Below are positions 1-8,651 of a stretch of 64,000 nt of DNA, one piece after another. The number at the start of each line of letters is the position of its first letter. Position 1 is the first letter of the stretch. This stretch comes from Cognaticolwellia aestuarii (GTDB lineage: Bacteria; Pseudomonadota; Gammaproteobacteria; Enterobacterales; Alteromonadaceae): the NCBI RefSeq assembly GCF_002000025.1, contig NZ_MUZV01000006.1, forward strand, positions 248,001 to 312,000, read 5' to 3'. The notes beneath the pieces are model-generated. The model made no database searches. It saw only the letters and a list, made by a program, of their open reading frames with translations, and had not been told where the DNA came from. Position numbers and translations under genes: made by a program.

Positions 1-226
1 AAATACATCACGTACAAGGTTTTTTAAGTAAAAGATGAATAAAAGTATAATGGGTCAGTTTAGCTGCTCACCAAAATAGTTTCGCTTACCCATTGCAAGT
101 TATTGAAGTTGAGAGTTGCGCTTCTTATCGGCATTTAAATAACATTGTTGAGTAAAATAGCTTAACACGAAGTGAGCTTATTTATGTTATGCGCTTGAAT
201 TATCAAGATAGCTACACCATAACTTA

Positions 227-245
227 AACTATGATAATCATTTAC
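227..245 (+). promoter_or_regulatory. Fur-like site before the small exported protein
   Basis: The core TGATAATCATT (232-242) equals the centre of the classical Fur consensus; over the 19-bp window I count 14 matches. It lies 18 bases before the start of the next gene. TATGAT (230-235) inside it could equally be a -10 element, so the match may be a plain promoter. No TTGACA-like -35 is evident at the right distance. Confidence 0.35.
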
Positions 246-263
246 TTTAAGTTTGCTTAAGCA

Positions 264-551
264 ATGTTTAAATTTATTTTCATTATAAGCATGTTATTAC
301 CAACTGTCTCAGCACATGAGATACGGGTAAACGCGTTAAATGATTTAAATTTGATAGAAGTAAATCCGGCTGAAAGTTTAGCTGAAGTTGAACAAGCTGA
401 TGATTTAGATTTTGATGATACTGCACTAATAGCGCAAAGCTGTTTTCAACTGCCAACTCACGGCTACATAATATTACCTTATTTTAGTTCTTCGTTTTTA
501 AAAGCTCATCAGACGGGCTTTCGCTCTAGAGCCCCACCGAAATTTATCTAA
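264..551 (+). CDS. Small exported protein of unknown function
   Basis: This is a 95-residue protein with an N-terminal signal peptide: a hydrophobic stretch at about residues 3-16, with likely cleavage after VSA. The mature part is acidic in its first half, with many Glu and Asp, and carries one Cys. It ends in an aromatic and basic tail, GFRSRAPPKFI. I do not recognise the family. The ATG has no good Shine-Dalgarno sequence in front of it. A Fur-like site lies just upstream, so regulation by iron or another metal is possible but unproven. The gene stands alone, with about 280 bases before the next one. A 9-bp inverted repeat at 562-570 and 587-595 follows the stop. Confidence 0.5.
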   Translation: MFKFIFIISMLLPTVSAHEIRVNALNDLNLIEVNPAESLAEVEQADDLDFDDTALIAQSCFQLPTHGYIILPYFSSSFLKAHQTGFRSRAPPKFI

Positions 552-828
552 CTGCATTGTGCTTTCAATAACAATCAAGTTTTTGCTATTGAAAGATCGT
601 TTACCCCTTTATTAAGTTAATAATATTTTAGGTAGCAAAGCCTAATGCAAGTTAAGTAGCATTGCCTAACCCTAACATAGTGTTCAAAGCTATTGGCTTT
701 AGTAAAGCCTGATATATCACTATACGAAGTACTGTTAACTTATAAAGAATAAAGATTAAAAATAGTAACTGTGGATATCAAGCACATTTAAAAACGCTGA
801 TTTCCCAGTGCAGATAACAGAGATAAAT

Positions 829-1404
829 ATGAAAAAATTAAAGCTAGTTAACTTAGCAGCGACAGACAACATTATATCACCAGAGCAATTTGAAGAAATT
901 AATCTTAACTCTCCGGCAGCAGAAATCTTTACTGATTTTAAAATACATAAAGCACTGATGATTGACGGCGATACAATGGCGGTTACCGCGTTAGAGTTAA
1001 TGATAAAAACGCATGTTCGTATGAATATAGTCGTTGCTGAAAATGATGATTTTATTGGTATTATCAGCACCAATGAATTGTCTGAGCAAAACATTGTTGC
1101 CAAACTTTCAAAAGGTATTACCCGTGAAGACGTGTTGGTCAAAGACTTAATGATCCCAAAATCAGATTTTCATGCCTTCGATTATAATGAATTATTACAT
1201 GCATCAGTGGGCGATGTAGTCTCGACACTTGAAAACTATCAATTGCGTCATTGCTTAGTATTAGATCAAGAAAGTCATCATATTAGAGGGGTAATTTCAT
1301 CGAGTGATATAGCCAGGAAGCTGCATATCAATTTAGACCTAAATGTTAAGCAATCATTTGGTTCCGTTTATGATGTTGTTCATCAAAAAGCCAGTTCAAT
1401 GTAA
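829..1404 (+). CDS. CBS-domain protein
   Basis: The product is a 191-residue soluble protein with two CBS repeats, at roughly residues 45-100 and 110-175. Visible CBS features are the hydrophobic strand pattern NIVVAENDDFIGIIS followed by LVLDQESHHIRGVIS, then SSDIARKL. CBS pairs usually bind adenosine nucleotides and act as regulatory modules. No catalytic or membrane domain is attached, so the partner is unknown. A GTG at 808 would add seven residues. I prefer the ATG at 829 because AGAG sits about seven bases before it. A 10-bp inverted repeat at 1455-1479 follows and may be the terminator. Confidence 0.8.
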   Translation: MKKLKLVNLAATDNIISPEQFEEINLNSPAAEIFTDFKIHKALMIDGDTMAVTALELMIKTHVRMNIVVAENDDFIGIISTNELSEQNIVAKLSKGITREDVLVKDLMIPKSDFHAFDYNELLHASVGDVVSTLENYQLRHCLVLDQESHHIRGVISSSDIARKLHINLDLNVKQSFGSVYDVVHQKASSM

Positions 1405-1761
1405 CTAGTCAACAATACGGCCTAGCATTCACTAAGCAAGGCCATTGCATTGGCAGTAAAAATCCGACTGATTTTTACTTTACCTCATTAAAGAGCTAGC
1501 TGAGTTGCACAAAGTTATTTAAACCGCAATTAATACCGAGCCAATGTTTAACTAGCGTCAGTAAGCTAAAATGAATGTAACTTAAAGGAATCGAAAAACT
1601 TAAGGGTATTAAAACAACCAGCTTAATAATGAAGAAAGACTTTTATCCATTATCAAGCTGGTAAATTTCTCGTTTAACGCCTGTTTTATCTGACCAAGTT
1701 CTAAAGTTAACTATATAATTAAGTGATTAATTAACTAAAGCACTCAATACAAACATGTTTA
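1405..1761. other. Intergenic region with two inverted repeats
   Basis: No gene is seen here. AGTAAAAATC (1455-1464) pairs with GATTTTTACT (1470-1479) across a 5-nt loop; this may end the CBS gene. ACCAGCTT (1617-1624) pairs with AAGCTGGT (1655-1662), with a further six pairs inside after one mismatch; this may end rluC on the minus strand. Confidence 0.45.
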
Positions 1762-2721
1762 TTAGACATCTGCTTTAGTTAATTTTTTCAAAACTTTTTC
1801 AAGCGATGGCTCTAGCGGTGCTTCGATTTTAATTCGCTCATTACTTAATGGATGAGTAAACTCAATACTAGCAGCATGAAGGAACAAACGTTTTAACCCT
1901 AGACTCTTCATCTCTACATCAAAGTCTTCATGACCGTATTTAGCATCACAGGCAATTGAGTGCCCCTTAGTTTGGCAATGTACGCGAATTTGATGGGTAC
2001 GTCCTGTTACAGGAAAGGCTCTCACCAACGTAGCATTTTTATAATGCTGCAGCACTTTAAAGCGCGTTTCTGATTCTTTACCATTAATATTGTCAACAAC
2101 GACTACACGTTCACCAGATTTTAAATCATTTTTCTTTAAACTTTCTGTGACACGAGTTAATTTTGTCGACCAACGCCCTTTTACCAACGCATGGTAAAAC
2201 TTTTGCACCGTTTTATTGCGTAGTTGTTCATGTAAATGACGCAACGCTGAGCGTTTTTTAGCGACCACTAAACAGCCGGAAGTATCTCGGTCGAGGCGAT
2301 GTACCAGCTCAAGCATGCGTGCATCTGGACGTAAAGCTCTTAGCGCTTCAATCAAGCCGAAACTTAAACCACTACCACCATGAACGGCCATTCCTGAAGG
2401 CTTATTAATAACAATTAAACGTTCATCTTCAAATAGTATTTGTTGCTCTAAATTAGCCACCACATTCAATTGCGTTGAAACTGTATTAGTATTTTCAGAA
2501 ACACGGATAGGGGCAACGCGAATAATATCTTCATCAACTAGCTTATATTCAGGTTTGGTACGCTTTTTATTAACGCGAATTTCACCTTTGCGTAACAAAC
2601 GATATAACATGCTTTTAGGCACACCTTTAAGTGTTTTTACTAAAAAATTGTCGATTCGTTGACCAGCATCTTCGCTATCAATCGTGAAAAATCTAACTTG
2701 GGGTTTTGGGCTATCTGTCAT
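1762..2721 (-). CDS. rluC: 23S rRNA pseudouridine synthase RluC
   Basis: RluC isomerises uridine to pseudouridine at three sites (955, 2504 and 2580 in E. coli numbering) of 23S rRNA. The 319-residue protein has an N-terminal S4 RNA-binding domain at about 18-80 (RIDNFLVKTLKGVPKSMLYR). The RluA-family catalytic domain follows, with HRLDRDTSG at about 141-149 holding the catalytic Asp. RTHQIRVH and the HAASIEFTHP region are also intact. Length fits the E. coli enzyme of about 319 residues. It is divergent from rne across a 638-bp gap, the same arrangement as in E. coli, which supports RluC over the related RluD and RluA. Confidence 0.95.
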   Translation of the reverse strand: MTDSPKPQVRFFTIDSEDAGQRIDNFLVKTLKGVPKSMLYRLLRKGEIRVNKKRTKPEYKLVDEDIIRVAPIRVSENTNTVSTQLNVVANLEQQILFEDERLIVINKPSGMAVHGGSGLSFGLIEALRALRPDARMLELVHRLDRDTSGCLVVAKKRSALRHLHEQLRNKTVQKFYHALVKGRWSTKLTRVTESLKKNDLKSGERVVVVDNINGKESETRFKVLQHYKNATLVRAFPVTGRTHQIRVHCQTKGHSIACDAKYGHEDFDVEMKSLGLKRLFLHAASIEFTHPLSNERIKIEAPLEPSLEKVLKKLTKADV

Positions 2722-3359
2722 ATCTATTTTACTAGGAACTATAATTACGCGCAGTTTAGCATATTTTTTTCACATTAGAGCCAATTAAAACGAGGATTTA
2801 ATTGGCTTATCTGAAAATAAAGTGTGATAATAGGATGGTTACCGCTATATATTAGCCGTAACAAGTAAAAAGGATGCTTTAAGCGAGACGTAAGAGGCAA
2901 AATGCGGCCACGTTAGTATTAAACAATTTTACCAAACATCATTGTTTAGATATTAAAAGTAAGGCCTATTGCGAATTTGACGCGTGTAACTTGTCAATAA
3001 CAGCGCATAAACATATTGTCCGGCACAATAAAGCGATTATGTAATTAAACAGAAAAAATAAGTCACATTTTCAATCGTTAGATTATTAGAAAACACGATA
3101 AAAATATCGAACTAAAGTTAACGAGGCACTTAATTTTCTGTTGCGCACAGCACACAGGCTGAGCACATAAAGAATCAATTTCACTGTGGTGTTAAACGCC
3201 GCAGTTATATTAAAGAATCAGAATTTTTAACAGCTTGCTGCGTAATATGGCGTAGTAAGATTGACACCCGTGAGGCTGACAAGTTGCTGTTACCATAGCG
3301 ATAGATGACTTTGTGTTCTAAGCAATGGTGTGTTGTGACTAAAATGAGTCACACAAACT
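2722..3359. other. rluC-rne divergent intergenic region and rne leader
   Basis: The 638-bp gap must hold the rluC promoter and the rne promoter with a long leader. In E. coli the rne leader of about 360 nt binds RNase E and mediates autoregulation. I see no reading frame of note. The last 26 bases form a hairpin just before the rne start (entered separately). I could not assign the promoter elements confidently. Confidence 0.5.
3334..3353 (+). promoter_or_regulatory. Hairpin at the rne translation start
   Basis: TGTGACT (3334-3340) pairs with AGTCACA (3347-3353) across a 6-nt loop, ending six bases before the rne ATG. It fills the place where a Shine-Dalgarno sequence should be, and no purine-rich one is visible. 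A role in rne autoregulation is an inference. Confidence 0.4.
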
Positions 3360-6300
3360 ATGAAACGTATGTTAATTAATGCTACACAATCGGAAGAATT
3401 GCGTGTAGCACTTGTAGATGGTCAACAACTTTATGATTTAGATATCGAAAGCCCTGGCCACGAACAAAAAAAGTCCAATATCTACAAAGCAAAAATCACC
3501 CGTATTGAACCGTCGCTAGAAGCGGCATTTGTTGATTACGGCGCTGATCGTCACGGCTTCTTGCCGATGAAAGAAATCGCTCGCGAATACTTCCCTAAAG
3601 GTTATAGCTTTCAAGGTCGACCTAACATCAAAGAAGTACTGCGCGAAGGTCAAGAAGTTATCGTGCAAATTGATAAAGAAGAGCGTGGCCAAAAAGGTGC
3701 TGCACTGACGACTTTTATCAGTCTTGCTGGTAGTTATTTAGTACTAATGCCAAACAATCCGCGTGCTGGTGGTATTTCACGTCGCATTGAAGGCGATGAA
3801 CGCACTGACTTAAAAGCATCATTGAGTAAGTTAGCCCTACCAAAAGGTATGGGACTAATTGTCCGCACTGCTGGTGTTGGTAAAGAATATGAAGAACTTG
3901 AGTGGGATTTAAACGTTCTATTGCACCATTGGAACGCAATTTCAGAAGCCGGTGCAAGTCGCCCTGCTCCGTTTTTAATTCATCAAGAAACTAATGTCAT
4001 CTTACGTGCTATTCGTGACTACTTACGTCGCGATATTGGTGAAGTGTTAATTGACCGACCAAAAATCTTCGAAAGTGTGAAAAAGCACATTGAAATTGTG
4101 CGCCCTGACTTTCTAAGTAAAGTTAAACTTTATACTAATGACGTACCTTTATTTACCCATTATCAAATTGAAACGCAAATTGAAACTGCTTTTCAACGTG
4201 AAGTACGTTTGCCTTCTGGTGGTTCAATCGTTATTGATCCAACGGAAGCGTTAACATCAATCGACATTAACTCAGCCCGCGCAACTAAAGGCAGTGATAT
4301 AGAAGAAACTGCGTTTAACACTAACCTAGAAGCAGCAGAAGAAATTGCCCGTCAATTACGCCTGCGCGATTTAGGTGGTTTAGTGGTTATCGATTTTATC
4401 GACATGACCCCAGTTCGTCATCAACGTGAAGTTGAAAACAGAATGCGTGATGCAGTCAAACAAGACAGAGCTCGTATTCAATTAGGTCGTATTTCTCGTT
4501 TTGGCTTATTAGAAATGTCACGCCAGCGTCTACGTCCATCTATTGGTGAAACTAGCCAAGGTGTATGCCCACGTTGTAGTGGTACAGGTCATGTTCGTGG
4601 CGTTGAGTCTCTCGCGTTATCTGTATTGCGCTTAATGGAAGAAGAAGCCATTAAAGACAATACTCAACAAGTACAAGCACAAGTGCCTGTTCCTGTTGCC
4701 ACCTACTTATTAAATGAAAAACGTCGTTCTGTATTTCATATTGAAAAGCACCACAGCGTAAAAATTCTAATCATTCCGAATCCGAACATGGTAACTCCGC
4801 AATATGAAGTGGTTCGTGTTAGAAAAGACGAAGGTATCGAAGAAGCAAGCTATGATATGCCGATTAAGCAAGCAGCCCTTGAAGAAGCTGTTATGCCTAA
4901 ATTCGATAAAGAAATCAGCAAACGTGATGAGCCCTTACTTCAAGGCATGTCTTCTCCTAAACAAGCACCCAAAAAACAGGAGCCTGTGGCTGTCGTAGAA
5001 AAACCAGCTGAGTCTAAAAGCTTATTTGCAGGTATTGTTTCTTGGGTTAAGTCAATTTTTACTGCTGAAGAAGAAGTTAAACCTGCACCGAAAAAGTCAG
5101 CAGAAAATTCAACTAAAAACACCAATGAACGTCGCCCACAAAGAGGTCGTCAAGGTCAACGTCGTAATAACCGTAATGATTCACGTAACGATACGCGTAA
5201 TGACAAACGTAATGACAAACGTAATGACAAGCGCAAACCTCAAGATGGTAACGACAATAAAACCAATACTGCAAGTAAAGCAGCAGCGCCAGCTAAGCAA
5301 CAAAAAGAAAGAGTGCAAAAGCCTAAAGAAGAAAAAGTTGCTGAACGTCGTCAACGCCGAAACAATCGTAAGAAAGTTCGAGTCAATGCCACAGATACAA
5401 ATAGTACTAATGCTAATGCTGAAAATAAAAAACCAGCGAATAATTCAGATAAAAATGTATCAACAGGCAGCAAAACTGTTGATACAAATAAAGCTGAAAA
5501 TATCAAAGCTGTTGAAGCAACGACAAACCTTGAAAACGCAAGCGTTGAACAAACAACTAATAAGGCAAAAGAAGAGCAACGTCCTAGAAGCCGACGTTCT
5601 CCTAGACACATGCGTGCACACGGCCAACGTCGTAGACAAAACGCTGATGCAAGCGATGTTAAAACTGAAATAACAGAAGATCCTGTTACTGCACGTTACC
5701 CTGAACAAAATGCGACTTCTTCAAATGAAAATGTAGCTGAAACCAAAGCACCAACTGAAGTGTCTGAGTCAACGCCTACTGTTGATGAAGTTCAAAAAGT
5801 ACAAGCGGAAGCGTTAACTGCAGTTATCAATAACCCTGCGAATGAAGTTCAACAAGACTTACCTTTTGATGAGCCAGAAATCAAAGAAGTTGAAACTGTG
5901 GATAAAGCACCAGCAAAAGCAACTGAAAAAACAGCTGTCATCGCTGAAACAGTAAAAGATGAAACAACTGAAGTGCCGGCTGTTGAAGTTGAACCAGCGA
6001 CCGATATAAAAGTTGATGATGTAGAGACTGCTGAAAACGCTAATGATAGTAAGAGCCTGGATACCGAAGCTGCTAACTCTGAAGTATCCGCTGCAAACCA
6101 AGTGGAAGAAACTCAGATTGTTCAAACCGTGACGAGTGAACCTGCACCTTTAACACCTGAAGTAACATCAACAGATGACAATACTACAGAATCTAACGTT
6201 GACACTAAGCCTGAAAGTACTAAGCCTGAAAGTAAAAGTGAAAAACCTAAGAAAGTACGTGCTAAAGTAAAAAACATTAAACGTAAAGTTAAAGCTGCTG

Positions 6301-6491
6301 CAAGTAAGACATCAGGAAAAGCGTCTGCACCTATGACAAAACCAGAAACAGTTGTCAGTCATGGCGTAATTCCTCGTGAATTTGTTGCCAGTGAAAACCG
6401 CGCATTACATGCTAAATCTGGAAGAACCGCACTTATTAGTGATGTTACCAGTCGCCATTCTGCGGGACCAACTAAACCAACACTTGATTAA
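3360..6491 (+). CDS. rne: Ribonuclease E
   Basis: RNase E makes the main endonucleolytic cuts in mRNA decay and in rRNA and tRNA maturation, and scaffolds the degradosome at the inner membrane. The protein is 1043 residues. The N-terminal half is almost colinear with E. coli: S1 domain at about 38-118, catalytic Asp302 (DINSARAT) and Asp345 (VVIDFIDM), and the zinc-link CPRC with Cys403 and Cys406. The amphipathic membrane helix starts near 554 ([14 protein letters not shown]). Two basic Arg/Asn/Lys-rich RNA-binding regions follow, then a long acidic region. Near residue 989 SAPMTK resembles the E. coli PNPase-binding microdomain. A 4-residue RNDK-type repeat lies near 602-625. Confidence 0.98.
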   Translation: MKRMLINATQSEELRVALVDGQQLYDLDIESPGHEQKKSNIYKAKITRIEPSLEAAFVDYGADRHGFLPMKEIAREYFPKGYSFQGRPNIKEVLREGQEVIVQIDKEERGQKGAALTTFISLAGSYLVLMPNNPRAGGISRRIEGDERTDLKASLSKLALPKGMGLIVRTAGVGKEYEELEWDLNVLLHHWNAISEAGASRPAPFLIHQETNVILRAIRDYLRRDIGEVLIDRPKIFESVKKHIEIVRPDFLSKVKLYTNDVPLFTHYQIETQIETAFQREVRLPSGGSIVIDPTEALTSIDINSARATKGSDIEETAFNTNLEAAEEIARQLRLRDLGGLVVIDFIDMTPVRHQREVENRMRDAVKQDRARIQLGRISRFGLLEMSRQRLRPSIGETSQGVCPRCSGTGHVRGVESLALSVLRLMEEEAIKDNTQQVQAQVPVPVATYLLNEKRRSVFHIEKHHSVKILIIPNPNMVTPQYEVVRVRKDEGIEEASYDMPIKQAALEEAVMPKFDKEISKRDEPLLQGMSSPKQAPKKQEPVAVVEKPAESKSLFAGIVSWVKSIFTAEEEVKPAPKKSAENSTKNTNERRPQRGRQGQRRNNRNDSRNDTRNDKRNDKRNDKRKPQDGNDNKTNTASKAAAPAKQQKERVQKPKEEKVAERRQRRNNRKKVRVNATDTNSTNANAENKKPANNSDKNVSTGSKTVDTNKAENIKAVEATTNLENASVEQTTNKAKEEQRPRSRRSPRHMRAHGQRRRQNADASDVKTEITEDPVTARYPEQNATSSNENVAETKAPTEVSESTPTVDEVQKVQAEALTAVINNPANEVQQDLPFDEPEIKEVETVDKAPAKATEKTAVIAETVKDETTEVPAVEVEPATDIKVDDVETAENANDSKSLDTEAANSEVSAANQVEETQIVQTVTSEPAPLTPEVTSTDDNTTESNVDTKPESTKPESKSEKPKKVRAKVKNIKRKVKAAASKTSGKASAPMTKPETVVSHGVIPREFVASENRALHAKSGRTALISDVTSRHSAGPTKPTLD

Positions 6492-6536
6492 GTTGCATCA
6501 TTGATCAACATCGCATAAGCGAAACTTAAAACAGCC

Positions 6537-6570
6537 AAAAGCCAATTGTATTATACAATTGGCTTTTTTT
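6537..6570 (+). terminator. rne terminator
   Basis: AAAAGCCAATTGTA and its exact complement form a long stem with a 3-nt loop, followed by a run of seven T. It starts 46 bases after the rne stop codon. This is a textbook intrinsic terminator. Confidence 0.9.
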
Positions 6571-6973
6571 CTTAAATTAACACCGTTAAGTTATTGACAT
6601 TATATGCAACTCTAGTCGTTTAATGCTGAGTAACTTTTAATTAGTAATAGTGAATTACTTCGCTTTTAAGTTATATCTTGTTATGAGCTGACCAGAAAAT
6701 CTGGCCTAGTTTTACTGGTTATAGCCCTCCCTGTTTTCAATGAAAGTACCTTATATCAAGCGACTACGGTAAAAAGAATCTAATGGCAATTCCCCCTACC
6801 ATTTGCTAAGCAGCTAATATCAAAGTGACTGAGCAGGGTAAAAAAGTAACTAGCACGACACTAGATAATATGAGTAAAGTACTACCGGGAAATCTTCGGT
6901 TTAGTATTCATCGCAAATACGATTACTGACGAGAGTTATAACAGCTAATGAGCGATAATTAATAACGTCAGCT
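6571..6973. other. Intergenic region, nothing recognised
   Basis: About 400 AT-rich bases lie between the rne terminator and the end of the convergent phosphatase gene. I see no reading frame with a credible start, no strong hairpin and no repeat. Confidence 0.5.
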
Positions 6974-7456
6974 TTATTGGCTTGTTAAACGTTTGATTAA
7001 TCCGTCGCTCGCATCTTCAACTAAATCTAGGACAAATTGAAAACCTTTAGCACCACCATAATATGGATCTGGTACTTCTTGCTCATCAAAATTTTCAGCA
7101 TAATCCAGAAAAAGTTGAATTTTGTAGTGAAGGTTAGCGGGAGCTATTTTGATCAGATCTTTAATATTTTCTTGATCCATCGCTAATACTAAATCAAATT
7201 TTTCAAAATCTTGTACTGTTACTTTGCGTGCTTTGATTTTATCGAATGAATATCCTCGAGCAATGCCAGCTTTTTGTGCACGATGATCAGGTTTCTCCCG
7301 TGCGTGTGAGCCGATAACACCTGCAGAATCTATTGTTAAAGAAAGCACTTGAGCTTTCTGACGAAACACCGCTTCTGCGCTTGGTGAGCGACATATATTG
7401 CCCATACAAATAAACAATATGGATTTCACGGCTGATAAATCAGGTTTGATACTCAC
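6974..7456 (-). CDS. Low-molecular-weight protein tyrosine phosphatase
   Basis: This enzyme hydrolyses phosphotyrosine through a cysteinyl-phosphate intermediate. The 160-residue protein has the signature CX5R loop CMGNICRS, with nucleophile Cys17 and Arg23, directly after the first strand. The general-acid loop VPDPYYGG lies near residue 128. All catalytic residues are present. It starts with GTG, preceded by AGGAA at a spacing of about nine. No tyrosine kinase or exopolysaccharide operon is beside it, so it looks like the stand-alone housekeeping type rather than a Wzb partner of a Wzc kinase. Confidence 0.9.
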   Translation of the reverse strand: MSIKPDLSAVKSILFICMGNICRSPSAEAVFRQKAQVLSLTIDSAGVIGSHAREKPDHRAQKAGIARGYSFDKIKARKVTVQDFEKFDLVLAMDQENIKDLIKIAPANLHYKIQLFLDYAENFDEQEVPDPYYGGAKGFQFVLDLVEDASDGLIKRLTSQ

Positions 7457-7644
7457 AGAACGGTTCCTATTTTCTTAAATAAAATAACAAATGCTACAGT
7501 AATTGGATTTTAACAAGGGTACAACCGATTTTTTCGATCAATACTACAGCGCTAAACAGCTTAATATTTTGCTAAGAGATAACTTTATTAACTGATTTAT
7601 TCAATGACGTTGGTCTAAACTCAAGCGCTAAAAAGTATTTCAGT

Positions 7645-8292
7645 TTAAGTTAAATGCCCGGTTTTAACCCAGATCACAGTATCTTGTTCGACATACGGAT
7701 GATGTTGGCTTAAATGCGGACTTCTAATCCAGCAACCCGCAGGATAACGACCAAATTCATCAATTAACTCACCACTGATAACATAAATTTCTTCACCGCC
7801 ATAATGCCGATGCAATATAAATTCTTCACCTGCAGGCCAAAAAACTAAAGCAACAGATTCTGTTTCAAAGCAATGCAAAGATTTTACTTTTAAATTGCCA
7901 TTACCCTTTTGCCAGTTCTGTTGCTCTGTATCAACACAGACACGCTGCGTATCTAACGGAGAAATTTGATGTAGCTTAACTAAGAGCTCACAACCATCTC
8001 TACTAAAAGGCGCATGAATAAACCCTTTAGGGTTACGAAAATAACTGCCTGCTGGAAAATCTCCGGTCTCATCTGAAAAGGTACCAGAAAGCACAAAAAT
8101 TTCTTCCCCTAAAGGGTGATTATGAGAACGAAAACTTGCACCTGCATCGTATTTGACAATACTCGTTGCATGACCACTTTCTTGATTTTCACGTGCTAAA
8201 GGTTTGCGCCATACCCCCGGTAAAGGACTTGCTTGCCACGGCTTATCATGCGTATGAATCACAACACGCTTTGTAAAGTCCATATTCAACAT
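7645..8292 (-). CDS. ChrR-type double cupin protein
   Basis: The 215-residue protein has two cupin repeats, at about residues 20-105 and 125-210. The first carries SFRSHNHPLGEEIFVLSG and the second FILHRHYGGEEIYVISG, both with the His, His and Glu metal ligands of the cupin fold. These repeats resemble the C-terminal cupin of the zinc anti-sigma factor ChrR. The N-terminal anti-sigma part and any sigma-factor gene next door are missing. The function is therefore probably metal-dependent and enzymatic or sensory, but unknown. AAGGA lies about 12 bases before the first ATG and about 21 before the second (MDFTKR), so the first is favoured. Confidence 0.75.
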   Translation of the reverse strand: MLNMDFTKRVVIHTHDKPWQASPLPGVWRKPLARENQESGHATSIVKYDAGASFRSHNHPLGEEIFVLSGTFSDETGDFPAGSYFRNPKGFIHAPFSRDGCELLVKLHQISPLDTQRVCVDTEQQNWQKGNGNLKVKSLHCFETESVALVFWPAGEEFILHRHYGGEEIYVISGELIDEFGRYPAGCWIRSPHLSQHHPYVEQDTVIWVKTGHLT

Positions 8293-8651
8293 AATGGGTT
8301 ATTTTCCTTGGCACTGGCCTTTACTTTCGAGCATAAAAGTAAATGGTAATCAGCGAAGTAATGACCAAATAAGTCCTTTTGCTTTTTCATTAAAAATTCA
8401 CCTGTGTATTTCATAAAACTATGCCTTGATATGAATATTTCTGCTACATTATTTTATATAGGAAGATTATAATCTTACAAATAGAATAGGCTTTACCATT
8501 TTTGCATTATTTATCTAAATTAGCATGATGACAAACAAACTAATCGCTCATTTAAGGTAAGTGCTCGTAAAGCATAATCCAAAGGTCAAAAATCAGCTAA
8601 TGACCTATAGTAAACTAACACATTTAAATTCACACAAATGAGCATTATTTT
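8293..8651. other. Divergent intergenic region
   Basis: The gap separates the cupin gene (minus) from the GGDEF/EAL gene (plus), so it should hold both promoters. A perfect 14-bp palindrome, AAGATTATAATCTT, is at 8463-8476 and could be an operator. I see nothing else that I can support. Confidence 0.4.

Noticed and set aside
5160-5235. Repeats resembling a CRISPR array
   Set aside because: Period is 12 bases, in frame, without spacers; it codes for RNDK repeats of RNase E.
5026-5673. A 215-codon plus-strand frame inside rne, and several minus-strand frames at 5351-6125
   Set aside because: They lie in the low-complexity, Lys/Glu-rich scaffold part of RNase E, have no start signals, and encode repetitive composition-driven peptides.
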